The notes: generated by a model from the sequence alone, not told the origin. A stretch of DNA of 64,000 bases from JACVRW01 sp963751105 (GCA_963751105.1 CAVVTG010000001.1:434001-498000); one strand, 5' to 3'; shown: positions 33,522 to 42,145, numbered from the stretch's first letter. Program-made: numbers and translations.

Positions 33522-34753
33522 AGATCGGGGTCGTCGGGCTGGGTTATGTCGGCCTGCCGCTCGTGGTGGCGTTCTGCTCGGAGGGCCATGAGGTCACCGG
33601 CGTCGACGCCGACCCGCGGGTGGTGGAGGGCCTGCGGGCCGGCCGCTCACACATCGAAGACGTATCGGACGGGACTCTGGCGGAGATCGCCGGGCGCTTC
33701 TCGCCCACCACGCGCTACGCCGACCTGGCCAAGGTGGACGCCATTATGGTGGCCGTTCCCACGCCGCTCACGCCCAACCGCGAGCCGGACCTGCAGCCCC
33801 TCGTGGCTTCGGGCAGCGCACTCGCCGACGTGCTCCAGGTGGGACAGCTCGTGGTGCTCGAGTCCACCACCTATCCGGGCACGCTGCGCGAGCGCTTCGT
33901 TCCGTTGCTGGAGGAGTCCGGACTGGCGGCGGGCCGGGACTTCTTCGCCGCCTTCTCGCCCGAGCGGATCGACCCGGGGCGCACCGACTACACGCTCCGC
34001 ACCACACCCAAGGTGGTGGGTGGGCTCACCGACGAGTGCCTGCGCCGCGCCACGGAGCTGTACGGGGCGGTCTGCGACGAGGTCGTGGCGGTTTCGACGC
34101 CCGAGGCCGCTGAGCTGACCAAGCTGTTGGAGAACATCTTCCGCTCGGTCAACATCGCGCTGGTCAACGAGCTGGCCATCTTGTGCGACCGGATGGACAT
34201 CGACGTCTGGGAGGTCGTCGAGGCGGCCGCGACCAAGCCCTACGGCTTCATGTCGTTCAAGCCGGGGCCGGGAATGGGCGGGCACTGTCTTCCCGTCGAT
34301 CCGTTCTACCTCTCGTGGCGCGCCCGTGAGTTCGACATGCAGACCGAGTTCGTGGAGCTCGCCGGTGAGGTGAACCAGCGCATGCCCTACTTCTGTGTGG
34401 ATCGCGTGGGTCGCGCCCTCAACGACCACGCCAAGGCGGTGCGCGGGTCGCGGGTGGCCATCTTCGGCGTGTCGTACAAGCCGGGCGTGGGCGATCTCCG
34501 CGAGTCACCCGCGTTGCGCATCATGCGCCTGCTGCGCGACCAGGGCGCGGACCTGGTCTACCACGACGACTACGTGCCGGAGCTGCCGGACTTCGGGCTG
34601 CGCTCCGAGTGGCCCGAGGAAGCGGACTGCACCGTGATCGTCACCGCCCATCCCGACCTGGACCTGGAGCGGGTGGTGCGTGAGTCGAACATCGTGGTGG
34701 ACTTCCGCGGGGTCACCCGCGGCATCGAGGCCGGCAACCTGATCCGGTTGTGA
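33518..34753 (+). CDS. UDP-N-acetyl-hexosamine 6-dehydrogenase (WecC/WbpA type)
   Basis: This NAD-dependent nucleotide sugar dehydrogenase oxidises C6 of a UDP-HexNAc to the uronic acid. The 411-residue protein starts with the Rossmann motif MKIGVVGLGYVGLPL. It has PTPLTPNREPDL, SPERIDPG, LLENIFRSVNIALVNELA and the catalytic cysteine C257 in GPGMGGHCLPVDPFYL. Following directly after the 2-epimerase, UDP-ManNAc is the likely substrate, but UDP-GlcNAc is also possible. The end overlaps the acyltransferase gene by four bases. Confidence 0.9.
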   Translation: MKIGVVGLGYVGLPLVVAFCSEGHEVTGVDADPRVVEGLRAGRSHIEDVSDGTLAEIAGRFSPTTRYADLAKVDAIMVAVPTPLTPNREPDLQPLVASGSALADVLQVGQLVVLESTTYPGTLRERFVPLLEESGLAAGRDFFAAFSPERIDPGRTDYTLRTTPKVVGGLTDECLRRATELYGAVCDEVVAVSTPEAAELTKLLENIFRSVNIALVNELAILCDRMDIDVWEVVEAAATKPYGFMSFKPGPGMGGHCLPVDPFYLSWRAREFDMQTEFVELAGEVNQRMPYFCVDRVGRALNDHAKAVRGSRVAIFGVSYKPGVGDLRESPALRIMRLLRDQGADLVYHDDYVPELPDFGLRSEWPEEADCTVIVTAHPDLDLERVVRESNIVVDFRGVTRGIEAGNLIRL

Positions 34754-35451
34754 CCCCGGCGCTGAGCGCGGCGCTGCGGGCATCCGATCGGGCGCCGGGG
34801 CTGCTTCTCGGCGACGGAGTGGAGCTGCCGGCGAGCCTGGAGCTCGGCGGCCACGTGATCGTGCACGCCGGCAGCATCATCGGCGAAGGCGCCCGCCTTC
34901 AGGACGGCTGCGTCATCGGCAAGCCGCTGGCGCTGGGCGTTCGCTCGAGCGCGTCCGGCGCCGCCACGAGTGCCGAGACCGTTGTCGGGGCCGGCTCGAC
35001 CGTCGGCGCGGGGGCGGTGCTGGTGGCGGGCGCGCGGATCGGTGAGCGCTGCGTCGTGGCCGACCAGGCCCACGTGCGCGAGCGGACCTCGATCGGCGAC
35101 GAGAGCGTGGTGGGCCGGGGCGCATCGGTGGAGAACGACGTCTCCGTGGGTGCGCGCGTGCGGATGCAGACCGGCGCCTACGTGACCGCCTGGTCGGTGG
35201 TCGAGGACGACGTGTTCGTGGCGCCGAACGTGACGCTCACCAATGACCCCACGGCGGGCCGGCGCGGCGCCGGGATTGAGCTGCGCGGCGCGACGCTTCG
35301 ACGTGGCTGCCGGATCGGAGCGGGCGCGGTGCTGCTGCCGGGGGTGGAGGTGGGCGAGGACGCCTTCGTTGCCGCGGGCGCGGTGGTCACCGGCGACGTG
35401 GCGGCCGGAGCGCTGGTCATGGGCGTTCCGGCACGCTCCAGGGACTCCTGA
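34750..35451 (+). CDS. Left-handed beta-helix (hexapeptide) acyltransferase
   Basis: This 233-residue protein consists almost wholly of hexapeptide repeats (pattern [LIV]-G-x4) such as IGEGARLQDGCVIGK, VGAGSTVGAGAVLVAG and PGVEVGEDAFVAAGAVV, forming a left-handed beta-helix. The end GVPARSRDS is typical of sugar O- or N-acetyltransferases like WbpD. Its place after epimerase and dehydrogenase suggests that it acetylates a UDP-amino sugar, although no aminotransferase gene is nearby. The start is GTG. Confidence 0.85.
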   Translation: MTPALSAALRASDRAPGLLLGDGVELPASLELGGHVIVHAGSIIGEGARLQDGCVIGKPLALGVRSSASGAATSAETVVGAGSTVGAGAVLVAGARIGERCVVADQAHVRERTSIGDESVVGRGASVENDVSVGARVRMQTGAYVTAWSVVEDDVFVAPNVTLTNDPTAGRRGAGIELRGATLRRGCRIGAGAVLLPGVEVGEDAFVAAGAVVTGDVAAGALVMGVPARSRDS

Positions 35452-36095
35452 TGGTGCTGCGCCGCCGGCGCCGGCGGCTCGCCCCGGGGCGGGGCACGCT
35501 CGTCCTCGGCACGCTGGCCACCGGCACTGTGGTGGCGGTCGTGGTGGGAGAGGTGGGTCGCGTATGGAAGCGCGGCCGCGCCCCGCTGCCGAGCGAGGGC
35601 GATCATTTCCTGCTCGCCGCCGAGGAGGCCGTGGCCGAGACGGCCGAGGTGGCCCGTGCCGGCTATCGCGAGGCGTCCACGCGCGAGAACTCGATGTTCA
35701 ACCTGCTCACCTCGTTCGCCGCGACGTTCATCGCGGTGCGCAGCGTGACCTACCTGTTGCGCGACCGGCGCAGCGTCGGCCCCTTTCGCAACGTGCGCCT
35801 CGGCCGGCGCCACATTCACCACTTCGTGCCCGGGATAGTCATCGCCTTCGCCGCGGGCGCCGCCGCGATACTCACCCGCGACGAGGACCTGGAGCCCTGG
35901 CTGGCCATTCCCTTCGGGGTGGGAATGGGGTTGACCCTCGACGAGTCGGCGCTCCTGCTCGAGCTCGAGGACGTTTACTGGACGCGCGAGGGCCTGCTCA
36001 GTATCCAGATCACGCTCGCGGTGATCGCACTGCTTGGGGCGCTCGCGCTGGGACTACGGGTGCTGCGCCGCGGCGAAGAGGTCGTGCTCGACTGA
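35451..36095 (+). CDS. Membrane protein with RRHIHHF motif, unknown function
   Basis: This 214-residue protein has an arginine-rich start, a membrane segment at about 19-34, and a soluble stretch with an amphipathic helix. Four further membrane segments lie between about 82 and 205. Motifs RLGRRHIHHFVPGIVIAF and GVGMGLTLDESALLLELED are conserved in a family of actinobacterial membrane proteins that I recall as uncharacterised. Histidines and acids placed around the membrane surface could bind metal. The start shares one base with the stop of the acyltransferase gene. Confidence 0.7.
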   Translation: MVLRRRRRRLAPGRGTLVLGTLATGTVVAVVVGEVGRVWKRGRAPLPSEGDHFLLAAEEAVAETAEVARAGYREASTRENSMFNLLTSFAATFIAVRSVTYLLRDRRSVGPFRNVRLGRRHIHHFVPGIVIAFAAGAAAILTRDEDLEPWLAIPFGVGMGLTLDESALLLELEDVYWTREGLLSIQITLAVIALLGALALGLRVLRRGEEVVLD

Positions 36096-36139
36096 GCTCC
36101 TGAAGCCAGAACCTCCGTCATCGGTGCTTTGATTCGCTC

Positions 36140-36850
36140 ATGGAAAGCGGACCACCCTCGCCCGACCAACCCAGAGAGCCCGGCTCGGGCGATCCCCCCG
36201 AGAGCCCTCAGGCGCCCGCGTCTCCCCAGGCACCTGCGCCTGCAGAGTCTCCTGCCGTGCCCGGGGGCACGCCGCCCGCCGCTCCCCCGGCGGGCCCGGA
36301 GACCCCTCCCGGGTACTCCGGTCCGGTGCCGCCGGGAGGCTGGCAGCAGCCGGTGGGCCCGCCGGTCAGCTGGACCGGCGCCCTGGGGGGCAGGCCGCTG
36401 TCCGGCTGGTGGCGACGGGTTGCGGCCCAGCTCATCGACTGGCTGATCCTCACCATTCCGGTCATCGTCCTGACGATCGTGATCGTCGCCGTCGCTTCCG
36501 GGAGTGAGGCCGGCGCCGTCGTCACGGGCATCATCGCCTTCTTGGCCTACCTGGTGGCCGCGCTCTTCTACGCCCCCCTGCTGATGAAGCGACCCGGCCC
36601 CCGCAACGGGCAGACCTGGGGCAAGCAGGCGATGAGCATCACGGTGGTGCGCGACACGCGTGAGGAGATCGGGCTCGGCTACGGCTTCCTGCGCGAGATC
36701 GTCATCAAGCAGCTGCTGTTCGGCTTCGTAGGGGGCTTCTTCTTCTCGATTCCCACGATCGTGAACTACCTGTGGCCGCTGTGGGACGACCAGAACCGAG
36801 CGCTCCACGACATGCTCGCGAAGAGCCACGTGGTCAGGACCGACTACTGA
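36140..36850 (+). CDS. RDD family membrane protein
   Basis: This 236-residue protein has a proline-rich, probably disordered N-terminal third (residues 1-75). The RDD domain follows: GWWRRVAAQLIDWLILTIPV contains the R and D of the first motif. The second helix pair is followed by NGQTWGKQAMSITVVRD, and the end has WPLWDDQNRALHDMLAKSHVV. Some RDD proteins affect ion transport, but the role here is unknown. It converges with purA, leaving seven bases. Confidence 0.85.
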   Translation: MESGPPSPDQPREPGSGDPPESPQAPASPQAPAPAESPAVPGGTPPAAPPAGPETPPGYSGPVPPGGWQQPVGPPVSWTGALGGRPLSGWWRRVAAQLIDWLILTIPVIVLTIVIVAVASGSEAGAVVTGIIAFLAYLVAALFYAPLLMKRPGPRNGQTWGKQAMSITVVRDTREEIGLGYGFLREIVIKQLLFGFVGGFFFSIPTIVNYLWPLWDDQNRALHDMLAKSHVVRTDY

Positions 36851-36857
36851 GGCGCGG

Positions 36858-38165
36858 TCAGGCCGCCGTCGGACCGAGCCGCTCGGCCGCGTCGGTCCAG
36901 ATCATCTCGTCGCGGCCGGGACCGACGCCGATCATCACCACCGGGACCCCCACGAACTCGGAGACGTACTCGAGGTAGGCCCGCGCGTTGGGCGGCAGGT
37001 CCTCGGCCGAGCGGGCGCCGGTGATGTCCTCGTGCCAGCCAGGCAGCTCCACGAGATCGCTGTGCGCCTTGTGGAGGATCGACTGGTGGTAGGGGAACTC
37101 GTCGAAGGTGGCGCCCTCCGGTGCGAGGTAGCGAACGGCGACGTTGAGCGGGTCGATCCCCGTGAGGACGTCCAGCTTGGTGACCACCAGCCCGGTCAGC
37201 CCGTTGATCCGGACCGCGTAGCGAAGGGCCACGAGGTCGAGCCATCCGGTGCGCCGAGCGCGGCCCGTAGTGGTGCCGTACTCGCCCCCCGCGTCGCGGA
37301 TGCTCGCGCCGAGCTGGTCGTCGAGCTCCGTGGGGAACGGCCCGGCGCCCACGCGGGTGGTGTAGGCCTTGGCGATGCCCCACACCTCGTCGATCGAGCG
37401 CGGGCCGACGCCGGCGCCGGCGCACGCCGCCCCCGCCACCACGTTGGACGACGTGACGAACGGGTAGGTGCCGTGATCGATGTCGAGCAGCGTCCCCTGA
37501 GCGCCTTCGAACACCACCAGGCCGTCGTCGTCGAGCACGCGCCAGGCGATCGGGGCGGTGTCGGCGATGTGGGGCTCCAGCCGGTGACCGAGGATGCGGT
37601 ACTCCTCGGTCATCGTGTGTAGGTCGAGGTCGGGGTCCTTGGAGTAGGGGCGCAGCATCAGCCGCTTGGGCTCCATCGCCGCGTAGATCTTCTTGCGCAG
37701 GATCTTCTCGTCGAGCAGGTCCTGGACCCGGATGCCCAGGCGCGACGCCTTGTCCGCGTAGCAGGGGCCGATGCCGCGCCGCGTCGTGCCGATCTGGAGC
37801 TTGCCGAGCTTGGCCTCGCCCTCTTGGTCGAGGAGCTTGTGGTAGGGCATGATCAGGTGGGCGTTGGCCGAGATCCGGAGGCCGCTGATGTCGATCCGCC
37901 GGCGCCTCAGCCCGTCGATCTCGGCGGTGAGGACCTTGGGGTCCACCACCACTCCGTTGCCGATGGCGCAGAGCTTGCCCGGATAGAGGATCCCGGACGG
38001 GATCAGGTGGAACTTGAAGGTCTCGCCGTCTCGCACGATGGTGTGGCCGGCGTTGTTGCCGCCCTGAAAGCGGATCACGAGATCGGCCTGCTCGGCGAGC
38101 AGGTCCACGACCTTACCCTTGCCCTCGTCGCCCCATTGGGCGCCGACTATCACCAGTCCCGGCAT
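36858..38165 (-). CDS. purA: Adenylosuccinate synthetase
   Basis: PurA joins IMP and aspartate with GTP to make adenylosuccinate, the first committed step to AMP. The 435-residue protein begins GLVIVGAQWGDEGKGKVVD, the GTP-binding P-loop region with the catalytic aspartate. It contains RFQGGNNAGHT, IGTTRRGIGPCYADK, VFEGAQGTLLDIDHGTYPFVTSS and TGRARRTGWLD. TAGACT on the minus strand (38176-38181) is ten bases before the ATG, suggesting a separate leaderless promoter within the leftward replication gene series. Confidence 0.97.
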   Translation of the reverse strand: MPGLVIVGAQWGDEGKGKVVDLLAEQADLVIRFQGGNNAGHTIVRDGETFKFHLIPSGILYPGKLCAIGNGVVVDPKVLTAEIDGLRRRRIDISGLRISANAHLIMPYHKLLDQEGEAKLGKLQIGTTRRGIGPCYADKASRLGIRVQDLLDEKILRKKIYAAMEPKRLMLRPYSKDPDLDLHTMTEEYRILGHRLEPHIADTAPIAWRVLDDDGLVVFEGAQGTLLDIDHGTYPFVTSSNVVAGAACAGAGVGPRSIDEVWGIAKAYTTRVGAGPFPTELDDQLGASIRDAGGEYGTTTGRARRTGWLDLVALRYAVRINGLTGLVVTKLDVLTGIDPLNVAVRYLAPEGATFDEFPYHQSILHKAHSDLVELPGWHEDITGARSAEDLPPNARAYLEYVSEFVGVPVVMIGVGPGRDEMIWTDAAERLGPTAA

Positions 38166-38210
38166 CGAGTGATCGAGTCTAGTGTCGCCTGTAGGGCGGG
38201 TCGGCCCGGC

Positions 38211-39104
38211 TCACGCGCCCTGCGCCGCCATGCGCAGGTCAGGGCCCATGATCGGTATGGGGTCGTCGCAGATCTCGACCAGCCTGGAGACGGTGCGTGC
38301 ACCGATCTGCCTTCGCAGGCGCGCGATGGGATCGAACTGGGCCTCGGCCTCGCGCACGCCCACCTCGCTGCTGAGCCGCTCGAGCCGGTCGAGGATCCTG
38401 CGCAGCTCGTCGAGGTCGCGGCCGTCGAATCGCCCGCCCTTGATGGTGTCGCGCAGCTCCCGCGCGCCCGCGATCAGCACCCGACCGGGAGCCTCGGGAT
38501 CGGCGTCGGGGATGTTGGTGGTGACCACGATCGAGCGGCGATCCTGCCAGCGCTCGTTGACGATCGAGTAGAGCTGTTCCAGCACCCATTCGGTCTGCTT
38601 CTCGGCGCCGAGGTCGTCGAGCACGAGGAGATCCACGGAGCAGAGGCGGCGAAAGAAGGCAAGGTAGTTGTCGCTCGCGTCGCGGTCGAACGTGCGCTTG
38701 ATCTCGGCCAGCAGGCGGGGGACCGGGTAGACCGCGTAGGAGCGCCCGGCGTCCTTGGCCGCCTTGGCCAAGAGGATGGCGAGGGAGGTCTTGCCGGTGC
38801 CGACGGGGCCGTCGAACCAGAGGCCGCGGCCGTTCTCGAGGTTGTCGTCGATGGCGCGCACGAAGGCGCGCACGGGCCGCAGCACGAGCGAGTCCAGCGA
38901 CACGATCGGCTCGCGGTCGAACGACACCTCGAGGAAGCGGCGCCCGATGCCTGTCCCGATGCCGCCGCTGAGGGCCTTGCGCCGCCGCTGCTCCCGGCAG
39001 CGGCAGGGCCGAGCTTCGTTGGTTTCCTCGTCGAGCACCCAGGTCGAGCCGTCGCACTCCCCGAACGGGCAGACCCGATCCTCGGTGTCCACCGGGCGCA
39101 GCAT
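38211..39104 (-). CDS. DnaC/DnaI-like helicase loader ATPase
   Basis: This 297-residue AAA+ protein resembles DnaC/DnaI loaders of the replicative helicase. The N-terminus has cysteines 12, 17, 34 and 36, likely a zinc site as in DnaI. Walker A is GPVGTGKTS (about 99-107), Walker B is LLVLDDLGAEKQTEW, and sensor 1 is IVVTTNIPD. The C-terminal 80 residues are helical and not recognised. It starts exactly at the end of dnaB (ATG overlapping by one base), strongly suggesting a role with the helicase. Confidence 0.85.
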   Translation of the reverse strand: MLRPVDTEDRVCPFGECDGSTWVLDEETNEARPCRCREQRRRKALSGGIGTGIGRRFLEVSFDREPIVSLDSLVLRPVRAFVRAIDDNLENGRGLWFDGPVGTGKTSLAILLAKAAKDAGRSYAVYPVPRLLAEIKRTFDRDASDNYLAFFRRLCSVDLLVLDDLGAEKQTEWVLEQLYSIVNERWQDRRSIVVTTNIPDADPEAPGRVLIAGARELRDTIKGGRFDGRDLDELRRILDRLERLSSEVGVREAEAQFDPIARLRRQIGARTVSRLVEICDDPIPIMGPDLRMAAQGA

Positions 39105-40507
39105 CAGCCGCTGCCGTTCTGGTCGGGCGCCGGGTCGCCACTGCGCTCGCGGTACATGCTGCTGAAGCGGGGATAGCGCGGCTGAAAGGTGAGGGTGACC
39201 TCGCCGACCGGCCCGTTGCGGTGCTTGGCGAAGATGATGTCGGCCTCGCCCAGGCGCTCCGACTCGCGGTCGTAGTACTCCTCCCGGTAGACGAACATGA
39301 CCACGTCGGCGTCCTGTTCCACCTGGCCGCTCTCACGCAGGTCGGACAGCATGGGAATCGGCGGGTTGCGCGACTCCACCGCACGCGAGAGCTGCGACAC
39401 GGCGATGACGGGGATCTCGAGCTCGCGCGCCAGGATCTTCAGTCCCCGGCTGATTTGGCCAACCTGCTCGACGCGGCTGTCCGCCCGCCCGTCGGGACGG
39501 ATCAGCTGGAGGTAGTCGACGATCAGCAGGCCGAGCCCGTTCTCGGCGCGGGAGTGCAGGCGGCGCGCCTTGGCGCGCATCTCGAGCACGCCGATGTCGC
39601 TCGAGTCATCGATGTAGATGGGGGCCCGCGCGAGCTTCTCGACCGCCCGGAGCACCTTCGGCCAGCGGTCGGCCTTGACCCGGCCCTTGCGCAGCTCGTC
39701 GCTCGACACCTTGGCCTGCGAGGCGATGAAGCGGTGGGCCAGCTCGGTCTCGGACATCTCGAGCGAGAACAGGGCCACCGGCTTGCCGGCCTCGATCGCG
39801 GCGTTCTCGGCGATGTTGGTGGCGAGCGTGGACTTTCCCATCGACGGCCGGGCAGCGACCACGATGAGGTTGCCCGCCTGGAAGCCGCCCGTGAGGTCGT
39901 CGATGTCGTGGAAGCCGCTGGGCGTGCCGGTCAGCCCGACGTCGCTGCGCGACAGCTCCTCGAGCTTGTCGATCTCGTCATGGAGGACGTGCTCGATCGT
40001 CCTCATCTCGGCCGTGCCGCCGTCGTGGCCGATCTTGAACAGCACGGACTCCGCGCGCTCGATCAGCTCATGAGCCTCGGCGCGCCGCCCCAGGACGTCG
40101 TCCTGGATCTCCCGCGTGGCGGAGAGCACGCTACGGAGCAACGCGTTCTCCTTGACGATCCGCGCGTAGTCCAGCACCGCTCCGAGCGCGGGCACCACCG
40201 TGGGCAGCGAATGAACGTACGCCTCACCTCCGGCGCGCTCGAGCTCGCCCGCCCGCCGCAGCTCCTCCGACACGGTGAGCGCGTCCACGGCCTCCGGCGC
40301 CGGCTTCTCCTTGAGGCGCACCATGGCGCCGAACACGAGCTGATGTCGAGGCCGGTAGAAATCCGCCGGCCGCAGCCCCACCTCGAGGAACACCCCGTCG
40401 AGCGCCTGCTCGGTCAGCAGGATGGCACCGAGAACCGAGGCCTCCGCCTCCTCGTTGTGAGGAGGAAGCCCGTTCTGACCGGCGTCAGCCGGAGCCGAGG
40501 TCGCCAC
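39104..40507 (-). CDS. dnaB: Replicative DNA helicase DnaB
   Basis: DnaB is the hexameric 5'-3' helicase of the replication fork. The 467-residue protein has the N-terminal domain (PPHNEEAEASVLGAILL and following helices) and the RecA-like domain. Walker A is AARPSMGKSTLA (about 218-229), with LFSLEMSETELAHRFIA, Walker B LLIVDYLQLIRPDG and VSQLSRAVESR. The sequence is continuous, so there is no intein, unlike several actinobacterial dnaB genes. The start is GTG. A repeat-containing gap of 120 bases separates it from rplI. Confidence 0.97.
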   Translation of the reverse strand: MATSAPADAGQNGLPPHNEEAEASVLGAILLTEQALDGVFLEVGLRPADFYRPRHQLVFGAMVRLKEKPAPEAVDALTVSEELRRAGELERAGGEAYVHSLPTVVPALGAVLDYARIVKENALLRSVLSATREIQDDVLGRRAEAHELIERAESVLFKIGHDGGTAEMRTIEHVLHDEIDKLEELSRSDVGLTGTPSGFHDIDDLTGGFQAGNLIVVAARPSMGKSTLATNIAENAAIEAGKPVALFSLEMSETELAHRFIASQAKVSSDELRKGRVKADRWPKVLRAVEKLARAPIYIDDSSDIGVLEMRAKARRLHSRAENGLGLLIVDYLQLIRPDGRADSRVEQVGQISRGLKILARELEIPVIAVSQLSRAVESRNPPIPMLSDLRESGQVEQDADVVMFVYREEYYDRESERLGEADIIFAKHRNGPVGEVTLTFQPRYPRFSSMYRERSGDPAPDQNGSG

Positions 40508-40563
40508 AACGTGTCCAAGCCTGGTCAGGGCGCGAGGGGCCCGCCTGCCAAGGAAGCAGGGGT

Positions 40564-40608
40564 GAAGGCGTGCTCAGCACGCCGAACCCCGATGACGCGG
40601 GCAGGCGA
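40564..40608. repeat. Palindrome-bearing intergenic repeat, copy 1
   Basis: This 45-base unit lies between dnaB and rplI and matches copy 2 (41107-41151) at 42 of 45 positions. It contains the palindrome GGCGTGCT-C-AGCACGCC (40567-40583), followed by GAACCCCGATGACGC. A further small hairpin (CCTGC/GCAGG) lies just beside it. It could act as an RNA processing or attenuation hairpin in the ribosomal protein transcript, or be a REP-like element. Confidence 0.8.
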
Positions 40609-40627
40609 TGCCCCGCAGCGTCACTGA

Positions 40628-41080
40628 TCAGGCTTGGGGGGTGACGATGGTCTTGATCTCCGTCGTCACACCGTCCGAGACCTCGACGGTGACCATGTGG
40701 GTGCCCGTGGTCCTGATGGGCTCCTCGAGCGCCACGCGGCGCTTGTCCAGGCGAACGCCCCGCGCTTGGCGGATGGCGTCCACGATCTCCTGCGAGGTGA
40801 CCGAGCCGAACAGGCGACCGTCGTCGCCTGCCTGATGGGAGATGGTCAGCACGGTCTTCTTCAGGAGCGCGGCGGTCTCCTCGGCCTTCGCGGCCGCCTC
40901 GGCGGCCGCCCGTTCGGCGGCCTCCCGGCGACGCTGGGTCTCCGCGATCGCCGCCGGGGTGGCCGGCTGGGCGAGCTTGCGGGGAACGAGGAAGTTGCGC
41001 AGGTAACCCGGCGAGACGTCGATGACGTCACCGCGCTCGCCGAGCGAATCGTGGTCCTTCAGCAGGATTGCCTGGGCCAT
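40628..41080 (-). CDS. rplI: 50S ribosomal protein L9
   Basis: This 150-residue protein has the L9 N-terminal signature AILLKDHDSLGERGDVIDVS and GYLRNFLVPRKLA. A central alanine- and glutamate-rich connecting helix (about residues 48-75) and the C-terminal rRNA-binding domain with GRLFGSVTSQEIVDAI follow. It is embedded in the conserved rpsF-ssb-rpsR-rplI-dnaB order. Both flanking gaps hold copies of the same palindromic repeat. Confidence 0.97.
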   Translation of the reverse strand: MAQAILLKDHDSLGERGDVIDVSPGYLRNFLVPRKLAQPATPAAIAETQRRREAAERAAAEAAAKAEETAALLKKTVLTISHQAGDDGRLFGSVTSQEIVDAIRQARGVRLDKRRVALEEPIRTTGTHMVTVEVSDGVTTEIKTIVTPQA

Positions 41081-41106
41081 GGTGCTTCCGTCCTTACTGG
41101 ACCGCG

Positions 41107-41151
41107 GAAGGCGTGCTGAGCACGCCGAACCCCGATGACGCCGGCTGGCGA
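41107..41151. repeat. Palindrome-bearing intergenic repeat, copy 2
   Basis: This second copy lies between rplI and rpsR. Its palindrome GGCGTGCT-G-AGCACGCC (41110-41126) differs from copy 1 only in the central base. The two copies flank rplI in direct orientation. Confidence 0.8.
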
Positions 41152-41164
41152 CGGTTCGCAGCCA

Positions 41165-41452
41165 TCAGCGGTCCGCGACGTACGGGAGGAGGCCGAGCTC
41201 GCGGGCGCGCTTGACGGCCGTGGCGAGCTGGGACTGGTGGCGGCGGCAGGCGCCGGTGACGCGCGACGAGCGGATCTTGCCCTTGTCGCTGATCGCACGG
41301 CGAAGCGCGGCCAGGTCGCGGTAGTCGACCCGGTCGACCTTCTCCTTGCAGAAGGGGCAAGACTTACGCCGCCCGCCTCCGGGCACGCCCTTGCCGCGCC
41401 CGCGACGCTTGTCGCGGGTTGCGGTGCTTGCTCCTCCACGCTGCTTTGCCAC
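41165..41452 (-). CDS. rpsR: 30S ribosomal protein S18
   Basis: This 95-residue basic protein has KSCPFCKEKVDRVDYRDLA, with a CxxC pair of the zinc-binding S18 form, and KGKIRSSRVTGACRRHQSQL, followed by AVKRARELGLLPYV. The N-terminal 30 residues are a glycine- and arginine-rich extension. It lies between ssb and rplI. Confidence 0.97.
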   Translation of the reverse strand: MAKQRGGASTATRDKRRGRGKGVPGGGRRKSCPFCKEKVDRVDYRDLAALRRAISDKGKIRSSRVTGACRRHQSQLATAVKRARELGLLPYVADR

Positions 41453-41484
41453 CAGTTTGCTCCTACGTACTCGCTACTTCGGGG

Positions 41485-41937
41485 TCAGAACGGAATGTCG
41501 TCGTCCGATCCCCCGGAGCCGGCAGGCGCCTGGGCGAAGTCGGCGGTATCCGCCGGAACGTCGCTCTGAGGCGTGAAGCGGCCGCCGTTCTCGCCACCCT
41601 CACGGGAGCCGAGGAACTGGACAGAGTCGGCAATGATATCTACCGACTGCCGCTTGTTGCCCTGCTGGTCCTGCCACTCCCGCCACTCGAGCCGGCCGTC
41701 GATGGCCACGGGGCGGCCCTTGGCGAGGTACTGAGCGCAGTTCTCGCCCTGCGCTCCCCACACGGTGACGTCGAAATAGTTGGGCTTGTCGGTCCATTCG
41801 CCCGACTGGTCCTTGCGGCGCGTGTTGCACGCGATGCGCAGGCTGCAGACGGACGTGCCGCTGGGCAGGCTGCGCAGCTCCGGGTCACGGGTGAGGTTCC
41901 CCGTCATCACGACCCTGTTGATGTTGGTTGCGGCCAT
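41485..41937 (-). CDS. ssb: Single-stranded DNA-binding protein
   Basis: SSB coats single-stranded DNA and recruits repair and replication partners. The 150-residue protein has an OB fold in residues 1-112 (INRVVMTGNLTRDPELRSLP, NYFDVTVWGAQGENCAQYL, VAIDGRLEWREWQDQQG). A short disordered linker leads to the acidic tip DDDIPF that binds partners. The linker is short compared with many actinobacterial SSBs. The 208-base gap before it probably holds its own promoter. Confidence 0.96.
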   Translation of the reverse strand: MAATNINRVVMTGNLTRDPELRSLPSGTSVCSLRIACNTRRKDQSGEWTDKPNYFDVTVWGAQGENCAQYLAKGRPVAIDGRLEWREWQDQQGNKRQSVDIIADSVQFLGSREGGENGGRFTPQSDVPADTADFAQAPAGSGGSDDDIPF

Positions 41938-42145
41938 AAGCCTTACTTCCCTTCTGTCCCTGCGTTCTGAGGACGGCTGATTGGGCTGTCGGTCGAGAGT
42001 ACAAATGGGGTCGGCGCGCTTGGGCCTGTTCTGACCGAAGTTGCTGAAAAGTGCGGCTTAATTGGCGGACCCGTTACAGAGGTCGCCATGCCGTGCGTCC
42101 TTGGAACCCGGAACGGTCCCGAGAATCGGGTGAGGCGGGGGACGC
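41938..42145. other. rpsF-ssb intergenic region
   Basis: These 208 bases separate rpsF from ssb on the leftward strand. Their GC content is lower than that of the genes. A small inverted repeat CCCGA/TCGGG (42118-42130) follows rpsF and could reduce read-through. A TACTCT on the minus strand near 41995-42005 might be a -10 element for ssb. A 48-codon frame here has poor codon usage and was not accepted. Confidence 0.35.

Noticed and set aside
39104..40507. Intein in dnaB
   Set aside because: The reading frame has the normal length of 467 residues and the Walker A region is uninterrupted.
41943..42100. 48-codon leftward frame between rpsF and ssb
   Set aside because: Third codon positions are not GC-rich as in real genes here, and there is no ribosome binding site or recognisable sequence.
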